From positions 868,001 through 932,000 of the forward strand of contig NZ_SJPO01000001.1 of NCBI RefSeq assembly GCF_007859935.1: a DNA stretch of 64,000 nt. Direction: 5' to 3'. The notes beneath the pieces were generated by a model. It was not told the origin of the DNA. It saw nothing but the letters and a program-made list of their open reading frames with translations, and searched no databases. Source of the DNA: Posidoniimonas polymericola (GTDB lineage Bacteria > Planctomycetota > Planctomycetia > Pirellulales > Lacipirellulaceae). Below, in pieces: positions 17,366 to 25,375 of this stretch (position 1 is its first letter; each line of letters begins with the position of its first letter). A program made the translations under genes and the position numbers.

Positions 17366-18583
17366 ATGACTCTTACCCTCCTTATCAACACAATGGGCTT
17401 TGCCACGGCCTGTGTGACGCTGCTGCCCGCACTCGTGTTTGCCGGCCAGTGCCTGCTCGGCGTGGCAGCCAGTCGGCGCTCGAGCGTGTGGCGGGTAGGG
17501 CCGCACCGGGACGCCGTTGCATCGACACGCTTCGCCTACTTGTTGCCTGCGCATGACGAGGAGCAGGTAATCGGGGACACCCTGGCCGCGATCTTCGCGC
17601 AAGTAGAGCCGGGTGACGAGGTGGTGGTGGTCGCCGACAACTGCAGCGACGCCACCGCCGAAGTTGCGCGGCGGAGCGGGGCCTCGGTAGTCGAACGCAC
17701 GGACCTGCAGAGGCGTGGCAAGGGCTGGGCGCTTGCCGCGGGTCGCGACTACCTCAAACAGCAGCCGCCCGATGTGCTGGTGATCGTCGACGCCGACACC
17801 CTCATTGGCGCCGGCTTCGCCCGCAGCCTGCGTGCTTGCCCCCAGCTGCGGGAACGGCCTGTGCAATCGACCTATGTTGTTTCCGCCGCCGACGGGGATG
17901 AGGTCGCTGGGATCTCGGCGCTTGCGTTCGCCGTCCGCAACGCGGTCCGCCCACTTGGGCTGCGTGCATTGGGGCTTCCTTGCCTGCTCAATGGGTCGGG
18001 AATGGCGATTCCCTGGGCGATTGCAGTTGACGCTCCGCTCGCCGGGGGGCACATCGGCGAGGAGTATCGGCTCTCGATCGACCTTGTGCTGGAGGGCCAC
18101 CCGACTGTCTACTGGCCCAGCGCGATGGTGGCGGGCCCCCTGCCAACGTCGGACGAAGTCTCTGCGGGACAGAGGAGGCGATGGACGCACACCTCGCTTA
18201 CCGTCATGCGTGATCAGATCCCGCGGTTGCTGTGGGGAGGTTTACGCCGTGGTGAGGTAGCGCCGCTAGCTCTGGCGGCCGACCTGCTGGTGCCGCCCCT
18301 AACGCTGCTGTTGCTGGCTCACTTGGCTGCGCTAGTTGTCACCGCTCTGCTCGCGTTGGTGGGCGGGTCCTTCGTGCCGGTGATGCTTGTTTTGACCGGC
18401 CTGGCCCTGGTGGTCTCTTCGGTTGCCGCGGCGGCGACACTGTTCAAATTTCCTGCCGCACGCAGGGTCCAGGCGGCGGCGCTAACTCGTTACCTGCGGC
18501 GACACCTTGCTCACGGGGTCGAATTCTTCTACCGCCCCCACACGCACTGGAACAAGACCGCACGGGAAGTCGTCAAGGACTAG
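17366..18583 (+). CDS. Membrane glycosyltransferase family 2 (QxxRW type)
   Basis: 405 aa. An N-terminal hydrophobic helix (residues 1-30) precedes a GT-A domain with FAYLLPAHDEEQVIGDTL, VVVADNCSDATAEVA, the DxD in VIVDADTL (about 133-140) and a QRRRW motif (QxxRW, in SAGQRRRWTHT about 269-279). Two to three hydrophobic spans follow at about 300-365. QxxRW and flanking membrane helices are typical of processive or polyprenol-linked GT2 enzymes such as cellulose/hyaluronan synthase relatives. It is the last gene of the plus-strand EPS block; the region after it contains an IS630 remnant. Confidence 0.85.
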   Translation: MTLTLLINTMGFATACVTLLPALVFAGQCLLGVAASRRSSVWRVGPHRDAVASTRFAYLLPAHDEEQVIGDTLAAIFAQVEPGDEVVVVADNCSDATAEVARRSGASVVERTDLQRRGKGWALAAGRDYLKQQPPDVLVIVDADTLIGAGFARSLRACPQLRERPVQSTYVVSAADGDEVAGISALAFAVRNAVRPLGLRALGLPCLLNGSGMAIPWAIAVDAPLAGGHIGEEYRLSIDLVLEGHPTVYWPSAMVAGPLPTSDEVSAGQRRRWTHTSLTVMRDQIPRLLWGGLRRGEVAPLALAADLLVPPLTLLLLAHLAALVVTALLALVGGSFVPVMLVLTGLALVVSSVAAAATLFKFPAARRVQAAALTRYLRRHLAHGVEFFYRPHTHWNKTAREVVKD

Positions 18584-18687
18584 AAGATTTTCTCAATCGC
18601 CTCTCGGTATCCGCTGTGTCGGAATCAGGCGAGCCATTCTTTGCCGGGGAAGTGCTCGCTGGCTTCGGCACTTGCTTGGCCGAGCTA

Positions 18688-19098
18688 TTAAATGGCGCGA
18701 GCGGCGCTCTTTCGTAGGAGTGTCTTGAGCGTGGCGAAGGCGAGCTTGATTGGGTTGAGGTCGGGGCTGTAGGGCGGCAGGTACTCCAGGCGGGCTCCGG
18801 CCGCCTCGCGGACGCCGGCTCGCTAATGGCTGGAGAGGTTGCCCGTGAAGACCGTGTCACTGAGGCGGAGGGTTGGCGCCAGGTGCTGCTGCTCGTAGGC
18901 CAGAAATAGCTCGCCGTTCATCGGGCCGTCGACCACCAGCGGGGCGGTCATGCTGGTCGACCGGAGGGCCACGACGAAGGTCGTTGTCTTCCAGTGGCCG
19001 TGTGGGACCTTTACAAGATGTCCTACATGAACCTCCACCGAGTCCCGGAGCTTGCGGATCGAGTCGGGTAACGGCCATTGTCGGCACCCCGGAGCCAA
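18688..19098 (-). pseudogene. IS630-family transposase remnant
   Basis: On the minus strand the frame reads VPHGHWKTTTFVVALRS, VVDGPMNGELFLAY, TLRLSDTVFTGNLSSH, then an in-frame TAG stop, then in the same frame [33 protein letters not shown] to a TAA at 18688. In intact IS630-type transposases the second catalytic Asp lies in VVMDNLGSH and the Glu in SPDLNPIE. Here these have become TGN and NPIK. Thus two of the three catalytic residues and the open frame are lost, and the N-terminal third is absent. No terminal repeats could be assigned. It lies between the convergent ends of two EPS operons. Confidence 0.85.
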
Positions 19099-19179
19099 GT
19101 AGATCTTACCGCCAAAACATGACGTGATTCAACAATGCCCTTCCTGCTACTCGCTCGCGTTTCGCGGTTCTCGTTGTGC

Positions 19180-20355
19180 TTAGTCCACAATGTTCAGTGC
19201 CCGCTTCGCGGCGGACTTCCAACTGCGTTCAGGATCCATGAACTGCCTGCGCAACCGGTCGCAGGCTGCGACCTTCGAAGAGTAGAGCAATTGGTTGGAT
19301 ACCAGCTTGGCGACCGATTCCCCGAAGCCGGCGCCGCTGTCTCGCGGAGCGGCAATCGCGGCATCTGCCACCACCGAGAGGGCAGGGCAGACATCGGAGG
19401 TAACGACCGGCCTGCGCGCGAGCACAGCCTCCGCGACTACTTTGTTGAAGCCCTCAACGAAGTCGGAACGTGTTGGCACGACGAAGCAGTGCGACTCTCC
19501 AATCAGTCTACGCATCTTTCCGCGGTCGCAGTGGCCGTGCAGCGTTACCCGACCTGTCAGGCCTTGCTTGGCGACCGCTTTCTGCAGCTCTTCGAGCGCC
19601 CCGCCTGCCCCGCATAGGTCGAGCTCCACTTCAGAAAAACCGCGCGACGTTAGGTACCGCATCATATCAAGCAATTCAAACACTCCCTTGTTCCGTTCAA
19701 CGCGCCCGGCGTACAAGAGACGAAACGGGACGGAGAGAGAGGGCGCGTCGACGCCTTCGAAGATCTCGTCGTCGTAGCTCGGCAGAAACGGATAAACCGG
19801 TGAGTGTGAATCTCCGCACAACTGCTCAATCTGATCGGTCACATCCTGGGAAATCGATAGAACGGCGCGAGAAAAACGGCGGTAAACCAGCGCGTCAAGT
19901 CGGTAGAACCAACTCGCTGCGTGACCGGGGCGACCGTGCTTTGGCCAGAGCACGCAGTGGCAAGACGGGATCAACCGAGTGCCAAATGCCCTGTTGAGCA
20001 GGTAAGGAAAAAGCCGCTCCGTCTGCATAGCCAGGACTACGTCAGCGCGGTAGCGCAATGCCGTTGCCGCTAGCCCAGATGCGTATACAGTCCAGCCCGC
20101 GTGGTACGCAATTCCACTACTCGGACGTGGGGGAGGGCGGTGTTCAATAGTAAACCGTCCATCGCGAACCAAAGCTCGGTTGGGGTTGGAAGCAACGACG
20201 TAAGCCTCGATGTCCAGCTCGCGGCAGAGGTCAAAGAACTGTGAGGAGTACGTGGTGCTCGTCTGGCTCGGGTCGGGCTTTCCAGCCTTCCAACATTCGT
20301 AGGTACCCAGCACGTTTCCCGGGCCGGCCATGTAAAAGATGCGGCGGATGCTCAC
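19180..20355 (-). CDS. Glycosyltransferase family 4 (GT-B fold)
   Basis: 391 aa. The C-terminal half holds the family-4 donor-site signature: LLYAGRVERNKGVFELLDMM (about 212-231) and SDFVEGFNKVVAEAVLARRPVV (about 319-340), which carries the E-x7-E pair that holds the nucleotide-sugar. The N-terminal half is acceptor-binding and more variable. It is the last of four genes in a minus-strand operon (22097-23122, 21413-22063, 20352-21416, this gene), and overlaps the upstream gene by ATGA, so coupling is clear. Donor sugar unknown. Confidence 0.88.
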   Translation of the reverse strand: MSIRRIFYMAGPGNVLGTYECWKAGKPDPSQTSTTYSSQFFDLCRELDIEAYVVASNPNRALVRDGRFTIEHRPPPRPSSGIAYHAGWTVYASGLAATALRYRADVVLAMQTERLFPYLLNRAFGTRLIPSCHCVLWPKHGRPGHAASWFYRLDALVYRRFSRAVLSISQDVTDQIEQLCGDSHSPVYPFLPSYDDEIFEGVDAPSLSVPFRLLYAGRVERNKGVFELLDMMRYLTSRGFSEVELDLCGAGGALEELQKAVAKQGLTGRVTLHGHCDRGKMRRLIGESHCFVVPTRSDFVEGFNKVVAEAVLARRPVVTSDVCPALSVVADAAIAAPRDSGAGFGESVAKLVSNQLLYSSKVAACDRLRRQFMDPERSWKSAAKRALNIVD

Positions 20356-21416
20356 AGGTCGCTCTGTGGGGACTTCGGAACCAGGATGCTGCCCTCCGAG
20401 CGTGGGGCAACGCCGGCCGTCTTGTACTCCATCAAACGCGATTGCGACCCTCGCAGCCAGACGCCCAGCCCCTGGAGGATCCCAAGAAAGATCGGCAGTT
20501 TCGAGAGCATCGTCAGAATGCCGTACTCAAATCCCGACCGCCAGTCGGAACCGCGGCGCTTGTCCTTCCAGGCCAGCCGGAAAACCTGCAGCAGCAAGCC
20601 GACGCCGCCCGCGATCAAAACCATAGAGGCCGCAAGCGGGCCCGCGACAATGAAGCCGACGCCCGCGGCGGTCAATAGGGCGATCGGCGCTACAACGTTC
20701 CAGAAAACGGCGCTCTTGAGCCAGGGGGTAAACAGGTTGAGCCGGAATCGTCGCTCCACGTCCAGCGCCCCGTAACCGGCACGGCGCTGACGCCGCCACC
20801 ACTCCGAGAAAGAATTCATGTTGGCGTCGTGAAGCGTCATCTCGTGGTCGAGTCGCCAGACCTTGCCGCCGTTCGCGCGGAGGCGGCCGCAGAGTTCCGG
20901 CTCTTCGCCTGCGGGCACGCTTGGGTCGAAACCACCGGCCTGCACGTACGCAGCCGCCCGAACCAGGAAGTCGCCGCCGGTGGAGAGCGCCTCGCCGATT
21001 GGCGAGTCCCACTCTCGGTCGATGAACCGGTTGTACAGCGACTGCTGTGGGCGGCACTCGCGTCGTCGCCCGGAGACCGCGACAATCTCTGGGTGCTGCG
21101 CTAAGAATGAGGCGCCGACCTCCAGCCACGTTGGATTGAGTTCGCAGTCGCCATCGACAAATTGCAGGAGCTCGGTATCCGGGGCCGCTTCAAGCAGCAT
21201 GGTCGCACCCTCCTGCCGAGCACGGGATGCCGAGAATGGTTTACCCGGGTCCAGCTGGACCACCTTTACCCCCAACGCCCGAGCTGTTGCGACGCTTTGA
21301 TCGCTGGAGCCGGAGTCGACGTACACTACTCGCGATCGGGGAAGCGGAAGGGATTCTAAGCACGCCGCGAGCCGAGGGCCCTCGTTGCGGCCAATAGCGA
21401 TGATGCCGACGCTCAT
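20352..21416 (-). CDS. Glycosyltransferase family 2 with C-terminal membrane segments
   Basis: 354 aa. It starts directly with VGIIAIGRNEGPRL, followed by VVYVDSGSSDQSVA, the metal site VDGDCELN (about 96-103) and ALSTGGDFLVRAAAYVQAGGFDPSV. Residues about 238-290 contain two hydrophobic spans (VVAPIALLTAAGVGFIVAGP and MVLIAGGVGLLLQVFRLAW), so the enzyme is membrane-anchored. Such enzymes often act on lipid-linked acceptors. It overlaps both neighbours by four bases (ATGA), an arrangement typical of tight co-translation in this operon. Confidence 0.87.
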   Translation of the reverse strand: MSVGIIAIGRNEGPRLAACLESLPLPRSRVVYVDSGSSDQSVATARALGVKVVQLDPGKPFSASRARQEGATMLLEAAPDTELLQFVDGDCELNPTWLEVGASFLAQHPEIVAVSGRRRECRPQQSLYNRFIDREWDSPIGEALSTGGDFLVRAAAYVQAGGFDPSVPAGEEPELCGRLRANGGKVWRLDHEMTLHDANMNSFSEWWRRQRRAGYGALDVERRFRLNLFTPWLKSAVFWNVVAPIALLTAAGVGFIVAGPLAASMVLIAGGVGLLLQVFRLAWKDKRRGSDWRSGFEYGILTMLSKLPIFLGILQGLGVWLRGSQSRLMEYKTAGVAPRSEGSILVPKSPQSDL

Positions 21417-22063
21417 GAATCGCTCTCGTCGGCGGGCGGGGTGCGTTGCTTCACCACGACAGCCGGGACGCCAACCGCCACCGCGTAGTCGGGAACGTCC
21501 TTGAGCACGACCGCGTTGGCTCCGATCACGGCTCCGCGCCCGACGCGAATTTCGCCCAAGATGCAGGCGCCGACCCCGATGTCGGAGTCGTCTTCGAGGA
21601 TCGGTAGTTCAAAGTTGTGCTGGGTGCGAACGACGCCGAAGGTGGTGTTCTGACGCACTTGGACCCGATCGCCGATGGCCGCGGCGTTAAGGATCATGCC
21701 GCCGTGATGCCACAGCCTCACCTGCCGCCCCACGCGGACCGTGTAGGGAAGGCTTATACCACAGGTCCACTCGACGAACCGGTAGAGGAGCTTGTAGAGA
21801 ACCGACAGCGGCCAGCGGAGCACGCGATTGTGAATCCCCATCCGCCAGTTGCCAAAGCGGTGGACCGCGATCGCCCAGAAGCCTTGTTCCAGCAGTTTGT
21901 TGTCGTGGGTCTGGTAGTCCTCTCGGAGTAGCTGCCACAGCGAAATGCCCGACGGATTTTGGTTCGACGCTCCCGATGGATCTAGCGCAGCGCGGTCGGT
22001 AACCGACGATAGCGACGGCGGACAGTGTTCGGTCGGGGCGGTCCCGGCGAGTGAGGTCGACAT
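21413..22063 (-). CDS. Left-handed beta-helix acetyltransferase (CysE/SAT-like)
   Basis: 216 aa. After a Ser/Pro-rich N-terminus (1-45), the segment LLREDYQTHDNKLLEQGFWAIAVHRFGNW resembles the helical part of serine acetyltransferases. Hexapeptide repeats then form a left-handed beta helix (about 115-205: IGDRVQVRQNTTFG, IGVGACILGEIRVGRGAVIGANAVVLKDV, YAVAVGVPAVVV). In an EPS operon this usually O-acetylates a sugar of the polymer with acetyl-CoA; a Ser acetyltransferase in Cys synthesis is the alternative and cannot be excluded. It is coupled to the GT2 downstream by an ATGA overlap. Confidence 0.83.
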   Translation of the reverse strand: MSTSLAGTAPTEHCPPSLSSVTDRAALDPSGASNQNPSGISLWQLLREDYQTHDNKLLEQGFWAIAVHRFGNWRMGIHNRVLRWPLSVLYKLLYRFVEWTCGISLPYTVRVGRQVRLWHHGGMILNAAAIGDRVQVRQNTTFGVVRTQHNFELPILEDDSDIGVGACILGEIRVGRGAVIGANAVVLKDVPDYAVAVGVPAVVVKQRTPPADESDS

Positions 22064-22096
22064 GGCCGTGGTTAGGCAGTGGGGCGTGAGAAGGGC

Positions 22097-23122
22097 CTAG
22101 TGCACGCGGTTTAGTGGCGAAAGATTGTAGAGGATGAAGTCGGTGACGAGGCGTTTGGGGATCTGGTCGTGTTTGTTTTGGAGCACACGCCGGGCGCGGT
22201 ACAGCAAGTGTCCCGCAAGCCAGCCAACGTCCGCCAGCACCCGAGCGCCGCGGCCGTAGTTCTTCTCAAAGTACTTCGCCCGGCTCTCGAACCAATACTT
22301 GGGGAGCCGCCTGGCAGCGCTAGAACGCTCGGTGACGTTGGAGCTCTGACCCACTAGGTGCACAACGCGGCTGGCCGAGACGTAGCTCGTCTTCCACCCC
22401 AGCCGCCTGGCCCGCAAGCAGTAGTCGACCTCCTCGTAGTACAGGAAGTAGTCCTCGTCGAGCAGTCCGACCTGGTCGATCACCTTGCGGTCAATCAGCA
22501 TACTGGCTCCGGCGACCCAGTCGGCCAGCTCACGGGCGTCGTCCTGAGCCGGGGCAATTTCCGCCGAGGGGAACAAGCGAAACCAGACGCCTAGGTTGAG
22601 ACCCCGTGCCAGCTCGCTCCCCGCGGTGTGAAACCGGAAGGCTGAAATCTGCGCCGAGCCGTCGGGGTCTTCCAGGCGGCTGCCGACGATCCCTACGCCG
22701 CACTCTACGTCGAGTGCATCGACCAGGGCCTTAAGGGCGCCAGGCCTGACGATCGTGTCGGAGTTCAGCAGCCAGTAGGCGTCGAAGGGAGTCTCGTGGT
22801 CGTCCTCGGCGGCCGCCATCCCAACGTTGTTGCCGTAGGCGAACCCGCCGTTTCGCTTGGCTTGGACGAGCCGGGCCCACCGCCAATCGTTCTCGCGAAT
22901 CGCGTTCTCGATCAGTGCTGGCGAATCGTCCCCCGAGGCGTTGTCGACGACGTAGGCAGAAACATAGTCGCACTCATCAAGCACCGGCTGGAGCGACTCC
23001 AAGCACTGAATCGTCAATTCGGCGGTTCGGTAGTTGACAATCACTACCGCAATCCTGGCAGCCGCTGCCTTCGGTCCGGCGGGGCTAGCCCGCAGCGGTG
23101 AGGCGGTGGGGGTTAGGTGCAT
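22097..23122 (-). CDS. Glycosyltransferase family 2 (rhamnosyltransferase-like)
   Basis: 341 aa. Motifs are VVIVNYRTAELTIQCLESL (N-terminal beta-alpha), YVVDNASGDDSPAL, NGGFAYGNNVGM, the metal site WLLNSDTIVRPGAL, and DEDYFLYYEEVDYCLRARRLGW. The last one, with the FLYxEEVDYCLR pattern, is typical of the WcaA/RfbF rhamnosyltransferase-like branch. With a complete dTDP-rhamnose operon at 4.4-7.8 kb, rhamnose is a reasonable donor, but this is only inferred. First gene of a four-gene minus-strand operon; ATG 23122 is followed by about 22 low-complexity residues before the fold begins. Confidence 0.87.
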   Translation of the reverse strand: MHLTPTASPLRASPAGPKAAAARIAVVIVNYRTAELTIQCLESLQPVLDECDYVSAYVVDNASGDDSPALIENAIRENDWRWARLVQAKRNGGFAYGNNVGMAAAEDDHETPFDAYWLLNSDTIVRPGALKALVDALDVECGVGIVGSRLEDPDGSAQISAFRFHTAGSELARGLNLGVWFRLFPSAEIAPAQDDARELADWVAGASMLIDRKVIDQVGLLDEDYFLYYEEVDYCLRARRLGWKTSYVSASRVVHLVGQSSNVTERSSAARRLPKYWFESRAKYFEKNYGRGARVLADVGWLAGHLLYRARRVLQNKHDQIPKRLVTDFILYNLSPLNRVH

Positions 23123-23477
23123 CAGCCAGAGGGGAGGGATGGGAGGGGAAGACGGCCTGCAGCCGATAGGCTAACCACCGATAACAACCGCCGCAACAGG
23201 TTGAATCCCGCGGCTGAGAATTGGCGGTTTCCTTACTCGGCGGCTGAGCCCCCAGCGAGCCGCAGTCGACGGCGCAAGCGAGTCGAGGGTCACAATTTCC
23301 CAAGGATCCGCGACGGACTTATCACGCAATTTATCAGATCGAGAATCGGAGTGGTGGGCAAGAGATAGTGGGCGGAAGACCGTACCGAAAGTCGCGGCCG
23401 CTCGTCTCGCCTAGATTGCCCATGCTTTTTGCTCACATGCGTCATGCGGACCTCCGCCTGCGCGAACGCTAAGCCGA

Positions 23478-23494
23478 TTGGCACCAGTTTTGCC
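23478..23494 (+). promoter_or_regulatory. Sigma-54 (-24/-12) promoter for the sugar-transferase operon
   Basis: The sequence TTGGCACCAGTTTTGCC matches the sigma-54 consensus TGGCAC-N5-TTGC with the exact ten bases between the invariant GG and GC. Transcription would start near 23505, giving a leader of about 50 bases before the next gene at 23555. It is the only full match I found by reading intergenic regions, and a sigma-54 activator is encoded at 8533-10164. Confidence 0.7.
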
Positions 23495-23554
23495 TAAAGG
23501 GCCGCGATACGCGACAGGCTTTATATCTGTGATCATGCACTTCGAGGTACAGCT

Positions 23555-24343
23555 TTGACATCCATAGCTTCGGGGCCAGCCCACTGGGCCCCCAGCGTAG
23601 ACATGGCTGCTCCCGCCATTAATCAGGCAGCCGAAAACCCCCACCAACATCCCCACCGCGACTCGCAGCCCCTTTCCCGTTATGGCGCTAACCTAGCGCT
23701 CGATGGGGTCTTTTGGGGTCCCGCTGTCGATCCAAGGCCCGTCTACAGCCTGCTGAAGCGGCTGTTTGACTGCGCGGCTGGCTTGACGATCATTGCGGTC
23801 GCGAGCCCGCTGCTCGCATTGATCGCGCTGGTCGTCAAGCTCTGCGACGGCGGGCCCGTCTTCTACTTGCACAAGCGAGTTGGATTGCGCGGCGAAGAGT
23901 TCACGTGTCTGAAGTTCCGATCGATGCGGGTCGGGGCGGACGCGGTCAAGGCTCAATTGCAGAGTCAGAGCCAACACACGGACACGCGGTCTTTTAAAAT
24001 TGCCAAGGACCCCCGCATCACCTTCGTGGGTCAGTTCCTGCGGAAAACGAGCCTCGATGAACTGCCTCAGTTGTTCAACGTGCTGGAGGGATCGATGAGC
24101 CTTGTGGGCCCCCGCCCTGCGTTGCCGCACGAGGTAGAGCAGTACTCGGGTGAGGACCTGCGACGCCTGGAAGTGAAGCCAGGCATCACGTGCATTTGGC
24201 AGGTGTCCGGAAGGAGTAACCTGCCGTTCCCCAAGCAGCTGGAACTCGACATCGACTACATCGAGCGTCGCAGTTTGGCGTTGGACATGCTGCTGCTGGT
24301 CAAAACGGTCCGCGCCGTGGTGAGTGCAGAGGGCGCGTATTAG
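23555..24343 (+). CDS. Initiating sugar-phosphate transferase (polyprenyl-phosphate, WbaP/EpsL class)
   Basis: 262 aa. It transfers a sugar-1-phosphate from an NDP-sugar to undecaprenyl phosphate, the first step of EPS repeat-unit assembly. The protein has the short form: a single hydrophobic hairpin (LKRLFDCAAGLTIIAVASPLLALIALVV, about residues 65-92), then the PF02397 motifs FTCLKFRSMRVGAD, FLRKTSLDELPQLFNVL (catalytic DE pair), MSLVGPRPALPHEV and PGITCIWQVSGRSN. The TTG at 23555 has GAGG eight bases upstream and fits the sigma-54 leader; an ATG at 23603 is the alternative start. Followed by the GT26 gene after a few bases. Confidence 0.92.
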   Translation: MTSIASGPAHWAPSVDMAAPAINQAAENPHQHPHRDSQPLSRYGANLALDGVFWGPAVDPRPVYSLLKRLFDCAAGLTIIAVASPLLALIALVVKLCDGGPVFYLHKRVGLRGEEFTCLKFRSMRVGADAVKAQLQSQSQHTDTRSFKIAKDPRITFVGQFLRKTSLDELPQLFNVLEGSMSLVGPRPALPHEVEQYSGEDLRRLEVKPGITCIWQVSGRSNLPFPKQLELDIDYIERRSLALDMLLLVKTVRAVVSAEGAY

Positions 24344-24427
24344 AGCGTGATCGCCACTCGAGCCTCGCAATCGGCCCGCGCGGGCAGCACTGTCCCAAAT
24401 GTCCAATCGCAGTCGTCGGGAGGCGTG

Positions 24428-25228
24428 ATGACCGATGGCATCGGGGCGACTAGCGACCAGCCTAGCTTCTCCCCGCCGAGTGCCAACCTCTTCGGTATCG
24501 ACATCCACCAGGTCGACATGCCCGCCGCGGTTCGGTGGGCGACGGAGCGGATGCTATCCGAATGGACTGGGTGCGAGCTCGTGTTCACTCCAAACGTCGA
24601 CCATGTGGTTCAGCTGAGCCACAGCCGGGACCTCCGGGACGCCTATCGGTCGGCCGGACTGGTTCTGGCGGACGGCTGGCCAATTGTCACGGCTTCGCGT
24701 TGGCTTGGAAAGTCGCTGCCTTGCCGTGTGCCGGGGTCAGAGTTCGTGCCCCAACTGTTGGCCACGTCGCGCAGCGACAGGCCGGCAAGGGTGTTCCTGC
24801 TCGGAGGCGCCGAGGGCGTGCCTGAGGTTGCAGCCGAGCGTATCGTTGAGCAGTGGCCCTCGGTCGACATCGTGGGCGTCGACAGCCCGCCGTTTGGGTT
24901 CGAGCACGACGATGCCGAGGAGGAGAGGATCGTCGAGCTGGTCGCGGACGCGGAGCCGGACTTGCTGGTGGTTGGGTTCGGCGCGCCAAAGCAGGAGCTG
25001 TGGCTCGCCCGGACGCGCCCGAGGCTCCACGCAAAGGTCGCGGTCGCAGCCGGCGCCACCATCGACTTCCTTGCCGGACGGCAAACCCGCGCGCCGCGCT
25101 GGGTGCAGCGGTGCCGGATGGAGTGGCTGCACCGGCTTGCGACCAATCCCCGCCGACTTGCCGGCAGGTACCTTCAAGACGCCATCGTCTTCCCGCAGCT
25201 GGTCCTCCGAGAGCGTTCACGCCGATAG
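24428..25228 (+). CDS. WecG/TagA/CpsF family glycosyltransferase (GT26)
   Basis: Family enzymes add the second sugar (for example ManNAc-type residues) to a lipid-linked sugar made by the initiating transferase. Motifs are LFGIDIHQVDM near the start, LVFTPNVDHVVQL, AGLVLADGWPIVTASRWLG, ARVFLLGGAEGV, and DLLVVGFGAPKQELWLA. Adjacency to the initiating transferase supports this job. The frame is open from GTG 24347, only four bases after the upstream stop, but a GGGAGG lies just before ATG 24428 (GTG 24425 is also in frame). This gives 266 aa, the usual family size, so I chose it. The 27 extra residues of the longer form are low-complexity. Confidence 0.85.
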   Translation: MTDGIGATSDQPSFSPPSANLFGIDIHQVDMPAAVRWATERMLSEWTGCELVFTPNVDHVVQLSHSRDLRDAYRSAGLVLADGWPIVTASRWLGKSLPCRVPGSEFVPQLLATSRSDRPARVFLLGGAEGVPEVAAERIVEQWPSVDIVGVDSPPFGFEHDDAEEERIVELVADAEPDLLVVGFGAPKQELWLARTRPRLHAKVAVAAGATIDFLAGRQTRAPRWVQRCRMEWLHRLATNPRRLAGRYLQDAIVFPQLVLRERSRR

Positions 25229-25257
25229 GCGGATGCGCCAGAACGCCCGTCACCCGT

Positions 25258-25287
25258 TCGCCGACTCCATTACGGCTGAGTCGGCGA
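25258..25287 (+). terminator. Strong hairpin after the sugar-transferase/GT26 pair, possible terminator
   Basis: TCGCCGACTC (25258-25267) and GAGTCGGCGA (25278-25287) are a perfect ten-base inverted repeat with a ten-base loop, 29 bases after the GT26 stop. There is no T-run, so it may act as an intrinsic terminator of weak type or an mRNA stabiliser. A separate promoter would then be needed for the GT4 gene at 25376. Confidence 0.5.
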
Positions 25288-25375
25288 GCCTCTCGCCCGG
25301 CAACTGCTCCGTGGTTATCATCGACTAGCTCGGGGCGGCTCTTGTCTGCAGTTTACTCCACGTGGCGATTGACGC

